Origin: UBA8389 sp964472175
GTDB taxonomy: Bacteria > Bacteroidota > Bacteroidia > Bacteroidales > UBA1402
DNA: 15,237 nt
Direction: 5' to 3'
Assembly: GCA_964472175.1 (NCBI GenBank)
Contig: CAYYJF010000046.1
Coordinates: 1 to 15,237, forward strand
Position 1 is the first letter of the stretch. Each line of letters opens with the position of its first letter. A model generated the notes under the pieces. It made no database searches. It was given only the letters and a program-made list of their open reading frames with translations, and was not told the origin of the DNA. The position numbers and the translations under genes were made by a program. Shown piece after piece: positions 9,001-14,954 of the stretch.

Positions 9001-9763
9001 CCGTGGTCGGGAAATTGTGCGTTTCGGCTTTCAATGAAATGACCGATTCGAAATCCTTGACGACGAAATAGTCGGGTTTGTCTGCTGTTTCAGGTGCAAA
9101 CTGCTCAATCACAGGTCCTTGATTGAAAGCCACATTGTCTTTATAGGCTGAAACCAAAAAGTTTGGATTTTCGGCCGAGGTATTTTTGATCAGTTGAAAC
9201 AAGGAGGATGGCTTTTCCACCCCATCAATGATGTAGGTGCCGCCAAAAATTTTATGTCTGCAATGTTCGGAATTCACCTGAGAGAATCCAAACACCTCAC
9301 TGTCTGTGAGTTTTCTGCCAATTTTTTCAGAAATGCCATTCAGATATTCCACTTCATCGGCACTCAGGGCCAAACCTTCCTGCTGGTTGTAGGCTTGAAT
9401 GTCCTCAATGTACACAATGGGATCCGGCTGTTTGGAAATGGTAAATATGGTTTGATCCAAACCCTTGTAAACACGTTGGAGCATGCTGTCATGTTCCGCT
9501 TGTTCGGAGGCTACCGGAAAATATTCTTCAATTCTCAACAGGCCTTCAATGCCCAGATTTGCTGTGATTTCCACCGCATTGGTACTCCAAGGCGTAATCA
9601 TTTCCTTGCGGGGACCAACAAAAACACCTGACAATGACGCTTCGGTCAATGGGGTTGCATCACTGAAAAGCCACTTTAATTTTTCGACTTCCGTTTCGGA
9701 CAAAACGCCCTTAGACTGCACTGCGATATAACTATCTGCTTGAGTATGAAAGAATTGTATCAT
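6071..9763 (-). CDS. purL: Phosphoribosylformylglycinamidine synthase (FGAM synthase), fused large form
   Basis: This 1230-residue enzyme converts FGAR, ATP and glutamine to FGAM, the fourth step of purine synthesis, in the cytoplasm. It is the single-chain type, joining PurS-like, PurL and PurQ parts. Landmarks are NSEHCRH at 164-170, the first PurM-like half with ETHNFPTTVEPFNGAATGTGG at about 247-267, HDHGAGGH at about 449-456 and ESQERMG at 492-498, then the second half with IPTGKDSLSM at 717-726 and GHDISAGG at 824-831. The C-terminal class I glutaminase has the nucleophile elbow GICNG (Cys1075) and MPHPERA with His1188 and Glu1190, so the active site looks intact. The start at 9763 is chosen because the promoter lies at 9791-9823. 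An in-frame ATG at 9823 is upstream of that and adds 20 residues unlike the family. Length is close to the 1295 residues of E. coli PurL. Confidence 0.97.
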   Translation of the reverse strand: MIQFFHTQADSYIAVQSKGVLSETEVEKLKWLFSDATPLTEASLSGVFVGPRKEMITPWSTNAVEITANLGIEGLLRIEEYFPVASEQAEHDSMLQRVYKGLDQTIFTISKQPDPIVYIEDIQAYNQQEGLALSADEVEYLNGISEKIGRKLTDSEVFGFSQVNSEHCRHKIFGGTYIIDGVEKPSSLFQLIKNTSAENPNFLVSAYKDNVAFNQGPVIEQFAPETADKPDYFVVKDFESVISLKAETHNFPTTVEPFNGAATGTGGEIRDRLGGGRASLPIAGTAVYMTSYPRTEPDREWEQSMEERPWLYQTPEQILIKASNGASDFGNKFGQPLICGSLLTFEHQENAKKFAYDKVIMLAGGVGFGKKKDALKGDPEVGQKVVLLGGDNYRIGMGGGAVSSVDTGQFHSGIELNAVQRANPEMQKRASNVIRALAELEENPVVSIHDHGAGGHLNCLSELVEATGGKIDMSKLPIGDPTLSAKEIIGNESQERMGLLVKDADIDFIKRVADRERSPMYVVGETTGDHQFVFEQADGQRPIDLKLDYMIGKPPRTIITDQTINETYEKVTYDAALLDEYVETVLQLEAVACKDWLTNKVDRSVTGKVARQQCVGEIQLPLADCGVVALDYRGKAGIATSIGHAPQAAMVDPAAGSVLAIAESLTNIVWAPLTAQLEGVSLSANWMWPCKNAGEDARLYQAVEAAADFAIALGINIPTGKDSLSMTQKYGDEKVFSPGTVIISAGAEVSDVKKVLTPVLVNNPEYPLYHIDFSFDALKLGGSAFAQSLNRIGDEVPTVVQPEYFKDAFNAIQHFIEKGWIVAGHDISAGGLITALLEMCFANVEGGLEVCLDEMPEQDLIKILFAENPGVLIQVREPKKVEKYLNENGIGFALIGQPAEERQILIEKNGVQYDFFIDHLRDVWYTSSYLLERKQTRAAQAKARFENYKQQPLEFKFPESFNGKLSKYGISPDRRERTGVKAAIIREKGVNGDREMAYTLYLAGFDVKDVHMTDLMSGRETLEEVNMIVFVGGFSNSDVLGSAKGWAGGFLFNETARKALDAFYARQDTLSLGICNGCQCLVELGLVYPEHAEKPKMLHNDSHKFESEFVSLSIPENNSVMLSSLSGSKIGVWVAHGEGKFSLPYAEEKYHIAAKYNYAEYPANPNGSDFSTAAICSADGRHLAMMPHPERAIFPWQCAHYPMERLNSDQVTPWVEAFVNARKWVEEKTK

Positions 9764-9790
9764 AAAATGAGGAGGTTTCTTGAGATGGTG

Positions 9791-9823
9791 CAAAGGTAGT
9801 AAAACTTTGTGAAAATCATCCAA
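9791..9823 (-). promoter_or_regulatory. Promoter of purL-cvfB
   Basis: On the minus strand, TACCTTTG (9798-9791) fits the Bacteroidota -7 consensus exactly, with a TTG (9823-9821) 22 nt further upstream as a weak -33. The start of transcription would be near 9786, about 20-25 nt before the purL ATG at 9763. It excludes the longer reading of purL from 9823. Confidence 0.6.
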
Positions 9824-9880
9824 GCATCAGGGTGAAAGATGCCCCGGTATTGCAATCGGTTCCATCGAGAAATTTGATGG
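9824..9880. repeat. Two spaced inverted repeats, CATC-N9-GATG type
   Basis: GCATC and GATGC flank 9 bases at 9824-9842, and CCATC and GATGG flank 9 bases at 9862-9880. Both share CATC-N9-GATG, and their centres are 38 bp apart. They lie between the divergent purL and 9963 promoters and outside both expected transcripts, so DNA-binding sites are more plausible than RNA hairpins. With 5-bp arms, chance remains possible. Confidence 0.3.
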
Positions 9881-9897
9881 AAATCCCGACGGTTAAA

Positions 9898-9929
9898 TTT
9901 GATTTTTGCTTTAAAATGTTGTAATATTG
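9898..9929 (+). promoter_or_regulatory. Promoter of the CBM9-like gene
   Basis: TTTG at 9898-9901 and TAATATTG at 9922-9929, separated by 20 nt, match the Bacteroidota promoter with one mismatch in the -7 box. The leader would be about 30 nt. AAGGAA at 9953-9958 lies 4 nt before the ATG at 9963 and could act as a weak ribosome-binding site. Confidence 0.5.
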
Positions 9930-9962
9930 TGAACGTATAGAGGAAACCATCAAAGGAAGCGT

Positions 9963-10613
9963 ATGAAAACACTTTCCATCCCATTTTTGCCCGAACTGGA
10001 ATTGCTTTCAGCAGAGGGCGCATCGTTGTTGTTGGACGATATTGGAACCAGATTCTCGGTTGAAACGCTCAATTGGCCGCATTTATTTGGTTATAAGCCC
10101 ATTACCTTTGTCAGCGCCGGTCACAACGGCTCGGATTTGTATTTCATGTATCAGGTACATGGCAATTGTCTGCGTGCGGTGAACACCAGGGACAATCAAA
10201 ACGTCCATGAAGACAGTTGCGTCGAATTTTTTGTTCAGGTACCGGGCAGTGATCTGTATTACAATTTTGAATTCAATTGTTCGGGCGTGTGCAAAGCTGC
10301 CCGTCACTTCGGAACCAGGGATCAGTTTGAATACCTAACGGAAGAAGAACGTGCCCTGATCGACCGACACAGCAGCATCGGGAGAAGGGCTTTCAACGAA
10401 ATCAACGGTTTGTTTTCCTGGGAATTGACCGTTAAAATTCCCCTCAAACTCCTGGGTATCCAGGCGGGAATGCTGCCCAAAAAGCTGCTTGGCAATTTTT
10501 ACAAATGTGCCGATGCCACCAGTCAACCGCATTATGTAAGCTGGAACCCGATCAAAACCGACAAACCAGACTTCCACCGTCCTGAGTTCTTCGGGGAAAT
10601 CCATTTGGTCTAG
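9963..10613 (+). CDS. Carbohydrate-binding family 9-like protein
   Basis: This 216-residue protein resembles the CBM9-like (DOMON-type beta-sandwich) proteins common in Bacteroidota. Recognisable parts are EDSCVEFFVQ at 83-92, YYNFEFNCSGVC at 99-110, WELTVKIP at 153-160, and the C-terminal GNFYKCAD, SWNPIKTDKPDFHRPEFFGE at 177-212. These match the usual core in order, and the length is typical of the stand-alone form. No signal peptide is visible (MKTLSIPFLPELELL is not one), so unlike most carbohydrate-binding modules it should stay in the cytoplasm. No catalytic domain is attached. Members have been annotated from similarity to xylanase CBM9 modules, but their ligand and role as single proteins are not established, and I do not infer one. 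It has its own promoter and ends 10 nt from the convergent hemW. Confidence 0.8.
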   Translation: MKTLSIPFLPELELLSAEGASLLLDDIGTRFSVETLNWPHLFGYKPITFVSAGHNGSDLYFMYQVHGNCLRAVNTRDNQNVHEDSCVEFFVQVPGSDLYYNFEFNCSGVCKAARHFGTRDQFEYLTEEERALIDRHSSIGRRAFNEINGLFSWELTVKIPLKLLGIQAGMLPKKLLGNFYKCADATSQPHYVSWNPIKTDKPDFHRPEFFGEIHLV

Positions 10614-10623
10614 GCTTCATCCG

Positions 10624-11787
10624 TTACACATTCAACAAATCGGCAACGACCATATCCGATACAAAAAGTCCTTTTCTGGTGAGTTTCAGTCTGGAGGATT
10701 TCAAAATTGCATTTCCGGCCAACAAGCTCATGCGTGCGCGTTTCAGACACAAATCGGCCTGCTGAAGCCCAAACAAATGGCCCAAATCCTGCAGGTCAAC
10801 ACCTTCTTTTGTCCGCATTCTGGTCATGACATAATCGTTGTACAGCATATCGGCATTCATGCTTTCCACGGAGCGTTTTAAATCATTGGCCTGAACCCCT
10901 TCTATATATGCGTTCAGCGAAGCGGGGTTCCACCGTCTTTGTTTGCCATTGTAAGAATGGGCAGACGGTCCAAGTCCCAAATAAAAGGAACCATTCCAAT
11001 AGGAACTGTTGTGTTTGGACCGACAACCAGGTTTGGCAAAATTAGACAGTTCATAGTGGTCAAATCCGGCAGATTCCAGTCTGTTTTTGATATAAAAAAA
11101 AGCAGATTCCAAACATTCATCGGAGGCTTCTTGCAACAAACCTCGCTTCAAATCACGGTATAACACGGAACCTTCCTCCCAACTCAGGGCATAGGTAGAG
11201 ATGTGGGTCACAGGCCACTCCAGCATGCGTTCCAAGGTCAGTTGAAGACTTTCCAGGTTTTGCCCGGGCAATCCATACATCAAATCCACGCTGATTTGCC
11301 TGAAACCCATATCGGCACATAGCCGCACCACCTTTGCTGCATCTGCAGCCGAATGCCTCCTGTTGATTCGTTGCAATTCGCCGTCGTTCAAACTCTGAAC
11401 ACCAATGCTGATGCGGTTGAACGGAAATTTCCCAAGCATTTTAAGGTAGCTTTCCTGTAAGTCGTCCGGATTGGCTTCAAGCGTGATTTCCGCACAGTTC
11501 GTCAAATCAAAGCATTGGTCAATTTGATCAAATATCTGCCTGAATTCGGTCTCAGAAAGCAGGGATGGCGTTCCACCACCAAAGTAAATGGTCTGTATTG
11601 TTGGGCGTTGGACATGGTCTTCAAAAAAACCGGCTTCCTGCGCCATTTCCAAACACAAGGCATCCACAAAAGCCTGTTGGTTCTTTTGCGACACCACAGA
11701 GAAAAAATCGCAATAAGCACATTTGCTTTTGCAGAAAGGAATGTGCAGATACAAACCCTTATTGATCAACGCTGTATGATTGGACAT
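10624..11787 (-). CDS. hemW: HemW, radical SAM haem chaperone
   Basis: This 387-residue protein begins near GLYLHIPFCKSKCAYCDF, giving the CxxxCxxC iron-sulphur motif at Cys19, Cys23 and Cys26, and has the SAM-binding glycine motif GGGTPS at 70-75. True oxygen-independent coproporphyrinogen oxidase (HemN) has an extra cysteine in its motif and a longer N-terminus. Here Phe follows CAYCD, which is the HemW pattern. HemW proteins bind haem and are thought to deliver it to cytochromes; older databases often call them HemN-like. The C-terminal HemN-type domain is present (NADMLYNDYVMTRMRTKEGVDL). The gene follows an MBL-fold hydrolase gene by 15 nt, so the two are probably one transcript. It converges with the CBM9-like gene with no room for a separate terminator. 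Confidence 0.92.
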   Translation of the reverse strand: MSNHTALINKGLYLHIPFCKSKCAYCDFFSVVSQKNQQAFVDALCLEMAQEAGFFEDHVQRPTIQTIYFGGGTPSLLSETEFRQIFDQIDQCFDLTNCAEITLEANPDDLQESYLKMLGKFPFNRISIGVQSLNDGELQRINRRHSAADAAKVVRLCADMGFRQISVDLMYGLPGQNLESLQLTLERMLEWPVTHISTYALSWEEGSVLYRDLKRGLLQEASDECLESAFFYIKNRLESAGFDHYELSNFAKPGCRSKHNSSYWNGSFYLGLGPSAHSYNGKQRRWNPASLNAYIEGVQANDLKRSVESMNADMLYNDYVMTRMRTKEGVDLQDLGHLFGLQQADLCLKRARMSLLAGNAILKSSRLKLTRKGLFVSDMVVADLLNV

Positions 11788-11802
11788 ATTGATTACGTGG
11801 TA

Positions 11803-12600
11803 TTAAAATTGAACCGACGTTTCCAGCGGATCGTGGTAAAAATAAACAGTAGCATGCTGTTTCTTGATGGCTTTGAGCAGGCGGTTTTTTTCTTCAACGG
11901 CCTTCCATGCTTCATTGTCCACCGGCGAAATGCACATGGGTTTCAAATGTGGCTTCATGGGAATCACATCCGAGGGAATGACCACAACAGCATGCGCATC
12001 CTGCTCACTTTCAGAGGGTTCTATCCAGGAAACCAGCTGATCTGTGGTGTGTCCCTGGTACAATTCCACGCGGACTTGGGGAAACAGAGGGCCATCGGCT
12101 TCGACCAAACGCAAACCGGCTTCGCGTTCGAGCGTTTCCAAAACCTGGGGCGCAAAAGCACTTTTTTCCCACATGGACGGATTTTTTGCCGCTTCGTACT
12201 GGCCTTTTCCCACCCAATGTGTGGCATGGGGAAAAACCGGGCTGAAACGACCATCCGCATTCCGCTGAATGGCTCCACCACAATGATCAAAATGCAAATG
12301 ACTGAATACCAGGTCGGTCACATCCTCCGCCCGATAACCCAAAGCCTGCAAAGCTGCCGGAAGGGACTGCAATCGGTTCATCCGATAATAAGACATGCCA
12401 GGCACCTGAATTCCGCCTACACCTGCATCAAACAGCACTTTATGCCCACCCAAATCGGCGAAAACAACCCGCATGGACAAATCGCACCTGTTCCGGCTTT
12501 CGGCAGACACATAACGGCTTCTGGCACGGGCAGGATACAGTCCGAACATGGCCGCATGTTCCGTTGAAAAAAAGCCTGTTTCGATGGTTTGGATTCTCAT
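11803..12600 (-). CDS. MBL-fold metal-dependent hydrolase
   Basis: This 265-residue protein has the metallo-beta-lactamase signature HLHFDH at 101-106 (His101, His103, Asp105, His106), followed by His184 in QGHTTDQ, Asp211 in IPSDVIP and His256 in YFYHDPLE. That is a full two-metal site. The strand VLFDAGVG at 55-62 also fits the fold. No signal peptide is seen, so it should be cytoplasmic. The overall pattern (DLSMRVVFADLGGHKVLFDAGVG, then a lid region of about 50 residues before QGHT) resembles the broad AHL lactonase/alkyl-hydrolase-like group. The sequence does not settle the substrate, and lactonase activity should not be assumed. It is the first gene before hemW and shares a short divergent promoter region with the Mur ligase gene. 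Confidence 0.87.
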   Translation of the reverse strand: MRIQTIETGFFSTEHAAMFGLYPARARSRYVSAESRNRCDLSMRVVFADLGGHKVLFDAGVGGIQVPGMSYYRMNRLQSLPAALQALGYRAEDVTDLVFSHLHFDHCGGAIQRNADGRFSPVFPHATHWVGKGQYEAAKNPSMWEKSAFAPQVLETLEREAGLRLVEADGPLFPQVRVELYQGHTTDQLVSWIEPSESEQDAHAVVVIPSDVIPMKPHLKPMCISPVDNEAWKAVEEKNRLLKAIKKQHATVYFYHDPLETSVQF

Positions 12601-12618
12601 TTCTTTGGGTTACTTTTG
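12588..12618 (+). promoter_or_regulatory. Promoter of the mpl - DUF4924 - rmlD - prfC run
   Basis: TTTG at 12588-12591, a 19-nt spacer and TACTTTTG at 12611-12618 form the best Bacteroidota-type promoter in the window. Transcription would start around 12624, leaving a leader of some 30 nt before the ATG at 12657. It rules out the in-frame ATG at 12564, which lies upstream and inside the MBL gene. Confidence 0.7.
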
Positions 12619-12624
12619 CATTCA

Positions 12625-12632
12625 CAAAACTA
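12625..12632 (-). promoter_or_regulatory. Probable -7 box for the MBL-hemW unit
   Basis: Read on the minus strand, TAGTTTTG (12632-12625) fits TAnnTTTG exactly and lies 24 nt before the MBL start at 12600. No well-spaced -33 TTTG was found; the nearest, at 12649-12646, gives only a 13-nt spacer. It faces the plus-strand -7 box across 6 bp. Confidence 0.45.
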
Positions 12633-12656
12633 CTGTTTTTTCGAACAAAACTCCGT

Positions 12657-13490
12657 ATGAGAATACACTTTGTTGCCATTGGTGGTGCAGCCATGCACAA
12701 CCTTGCCATTGCGTTGCATTTGCAAGGACACGAAGTCACCGGTTCAGATGACGAAATCTTTGACCCGGCAAGTACCAACTTAGCCAAGCACCGTTTGTTG
12801 CCCGACAAAATCGGTTGGAATCCGGACAACATCAATAAATCGTTGGATTGCATCGTTTTAGGCATGCATGCCAGGGAGGACAATCCCGAACTGATACGCG
12901 CCAAAGAATTGGGTATCCGCATTTTTTCTTATCCCGAGTTTTTGTACGAGCAAACCCAAACCAAAACCAGGGTCGTCATCGGAGGCAGCCACGGAAAAAC
13001 CACAGTCACCTCCATGATTCTGTTTGTATTGAACAAAATGCAAATGAATTTCGACTACATGGTCGGCGCACAAATCGAAGGATTTGAGACCATGGTCAGA
13101 CTGTCTGAAAACAGCCGTATTTCGGTCTTTGAAGGCGATGAATACCTNNNNNNNNNNNNNNNNNNNNNNNNNNNNNNNNNNNNNNNNNNNNNNNNNNNNN
13201 NNNNNNNNNNNNNNNNNNNNNNNNNNNNNNNNNNNNNNNNNNNNNNNGAAGCCGATGTGGCCTACGTGTATTTCAACCCCCACACCATTGCCCATAAAAA
13301 ACTGGCTGAAATCACGCCCGAACAAGTCAAACAAGCATTCGGCGGGGACAACATCGAGGTCTTCACCGACTCCAAAGCGCTGATAGAACGGTTGAAGCAG
13401 ATGACCTACATCAACCACAACCTGCTGATGATGTCTTCAGGCAACTTTGACGGGGTCAATTTGAAGGCTTTTGCCTTAGAAATACTATAA
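12657..13490 (+). CDS. mpl: UDP-N-acetylmuramate peptide ligase (Mpl-like, peptidoglycan synthetase), interrupted by a gap
   Basis: Mpl ligases attach the recycled tripeptide L-Ala-gamma-D-Glu-mesoDAP to UDP-MurNAc in the cytoplasm. The first 163 residues show a Rossmann N-terminus (HFVAIGGAAMHNLAIAL, 4-20), TGSDDEIFDP, LGMHAREDNPEL and the ATP-binding P-loop GGSHGKTT at 109-116, then FEGDEY just before the gap. After the gap, 80 residues read ADVAYVYFNPHTIAHKKL and end MSSGNFDG...LEIL, the normal end of Bacteroidota homologues. About 450-460 residues are usual, so roughly 200 are missing. The parts before and after the gap agree in frame only if its length is a multiple of 3 away from 100. 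MurC is the main alternative, but the NHNLLMMSSGNFDG ending and GMHA motif favour Mpl. The start at 12657 follows from the promoter. Confidence 0.88.
   Translation: MRIHFVAIGGAAMHNLAIALHLQGHEVTGSDDEIFDPASTNLAKHRLLPDKIGWNPDNINKSLDCIVLGMHAREDNPELIRAKELGIRIFSYPEFLYEQTQTKTRVVIGGSHGKTTVTSMILFVLNKMQMNFDYMVGAQIEGFETMVRLSENSRISVFEGDEYXXXXXXXXXXXXXXXXXXXXXXXXXXXXXXXXXXEADVAYVYFNPHTIAHKKLAEITPEQVKQAFGGDNIEVFTDSKALIERLKQMTYINHNLLMMSSGNFDGVNLKAFALEIL
13148..13247. other. Assembly gap of exactly 100 N inside the Mpl-like gene
   Basis: About 600 bases of the central ligase domain are expected between FEGDEY and EADVAYVYF, compared with the 100 N shown. This again points to a placeholder of fixed length. 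Confidence 0.85.
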
Positions 13491-13493
13491 TGC

Positions 13494-14039
13494 ATGCTGA
13501 TAGCCAGAGGTAAAAAAACGGAAAACATTGTTGAATATTTGCTCTACATGTGGCAAATTGAAGACTTGATTCGCGCTTTAAACTTGAATTTAGACGAAAT
13601 TCAACGCGTCATCATCGATCAATACGACCAACCCGAACCGGTGAAGCAGGAGATTCGCGACTGGTACGAAAGCCTCATCGACATGATGAAAACCGAACAG
13701 GTTGAAAAAGGCGGCCACCTTCAATTGAATCAAAATGTGATCATTGAGCTGGAAGAACTGCACCATCTACTCCTTGCCGCACCCAAAGAGCAATTCTATG
13801 GCATGAACTTTCACAAAATTCTGCCCTTCATTGTAGAATTGCGTGCAAAATCGGACAACAAATCCAAGGGCGAAATTGAAACCTGCGTCAATTTCATGTA
13901 CGGCGTCCTGCTGCTTCGTTTGCAGAAAAAGTCCGTTTCGGATGAAACCCAGGCGGCTTCACAACAAATCGGCGGATTCCTTCGAATGCTGGCAACCAAA
14001 TACAAACAAGACAAAGAAACAGGGATCGATTTTGATTAA
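13494..14039 (+). CDS. DUF4924 family protein
   Basis: This 181-residue protein starts MLIARGKKTENIVEYLLYMWQIEDLIRA, which matches the start of DUF4924 proteins, a family I know only from Bacteroidota. It looks soluble, mostly helical and charged, with no signal peptide, membrane segment or known catalytic motif. The function is unknown. The start at 13494 is 3 nt after the Mpl-like stop (13488-13490). A second ATG at 13490-13492 overlaps that stop but is in another frame. It is followed 15 nt later by rmlD. Tight packing between a cell-wall ligase and a nucleotide-sugar enzyme hints at an envelope link, but the neighbourhood is the only basis for this. Confidence 0.85.
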   Translation: MLIARGKKTENIVEYLLYMWQIEDLIRALNLNLDEIQRVIIDQYDQPEPVKQEIRDWYESLIDMMKTEQVEKGGHLQLNQNVIIELEELHHLLLAAPKEQFYGMNFHKILPFIVELRAKSDNKSKGEIETCVNFMYGVLLLRLQKKSVSDETQAASQQIGGFLRMLATKYKQDKETGIDFD

Positions 14040-14054
14040 TACCCATTGAAACCA

Positions 14055-14954
14055 ATGAATACAACCAACCGTCAACAAAGGCCAGTCAACATTCTGGTGA
14101 CCGGGGCCAATGGCCAACTGGGCAATGAAATACGGGATTTGGAAAACCAATACCAAGGCGTTTTTTCATTCACCTTCACCGATGTTGCCGAACTCGATTT
14201 GCTCGATGCAACAGCGGTTCAGGCCCTGTGTCAGACATTGAAACCTGATTACATCATCAACTGTGCCGCCTATACGGCAGTCGACAGGGCTGAAGACGAT
14301 GAAGTTATGTGTCGGAAAATCAATCGGGATGCCGTCTTACATTTGGCGGAAGCCGCCGAAAGCATTTCCGCAAAAATCATCCACATTTCCACCGACTATG
14401 TGTTTGATGGGAGTCAAACGCAACCCTATCAAGAAACCGATCCGGTTTGTCCGGCTTCCGTATATGGCAAAACCAAACTGGAAGGCGAAGAAGTATTGCA
14501 AAACAACAGTTCCCAATACCTCATTATTCGGACAGCCTGGTTGTATTCCGAATATGGAAACAACTTTGTCAAAACCATGCTCAGACTGGGCAAAGAAAAA
14601 GAAGTCCTGCAGGTTGTGCACGATCAGGTTGGCAGTCCCACCTATGCCGGCGACCTGGCCAAAGCCATCATGGATATCGTATCGGGTTCAGAATCAGGCC
14701 GTTTCATCAAAGGCATGTACCACTATTCCAACCAAGGCATTTGTTCCTGGTTTGAATTCACCAAAAAAATCCACGCATTGGCCGGCATTACCACATGCCA
14801 GGTGTTGCCAATCGCGGCCAAAGACTATCCGGCCAAAGCACCCAGACCGGCCTACAGCGTACTGAGTAAAGATAAAATTATTGCCGATTATGGCATCACC
14901 GTTCCACAGTGGGAAGACAGTCTCGCTGTGTGCATTGCACGCTTACATTCATGA
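14055..14954 (+). CDS. rmlD: dTDP-4-dehydrorhamnose reductase
   Basis: RmlD (also RfbD) reduces dTDP-4-keto-L-rhamnose to dTDP-L-rhamnose, the last step of the pathway supplying rhamnose for surface polysaccharides. The 299 residues show an extended SDR fold: the NAD(P)-binding GANGQLG at 17-23, INCAAYTAVDRAE at 68-80, STDYVFDG at 112-119, the catalytic YGKTK at 137-141, and AKAPRPAYSVLSK at 260-272 in the substrate domain. The start at 14055 (ATG) is preferred; an in-frame TTG at 14046 would add MKP. No rmlA, rmlB or rmlC gene is in the window, so the other steps must be encoded elsewhere. Its stop overlaps the prfC start as ATGA, suggesting translational coupling. Confidence 0.94.
   Translation: MNTTNRQQRPVNILVTGANGQLGNEIRDLENQYQGVFSFTFTDVAELDLLDATAVQALCQTLKPDYIINCAAYTAVDRAEDDEVMCRKINRDAVLHLAEAAESISAKIIHISTDYVFDGSQTQPYQETDPVCPASVYGKTKLEGEEVLQNNSSQYLIIRTAWLYSEYGNNFVKTMLRLGKEKEVLQVVHDQVGSPTYAGDLAKAIMDIVSGSESGRFIKGMYHYSNQGICSWFEFTKKIHALAGITTCQVLPIAAKDYPAKAPRPAYSVLSKDKIIADYGITVPQWEDSLAVCIARLHS

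Noticed and set aside
10614..10623. Shared terminator between the CBM9-like gene and hemW
   Set aside because: The spacer is only 10 nt, and no stem-loop with a T-run was seen around it.
11515..12567. Plus-strand open frame of 350 codons across the hemW-MBL region
   Set aside because: It runs antisense through two well-supported genes and their junction, with no family resemblance and no promoter.
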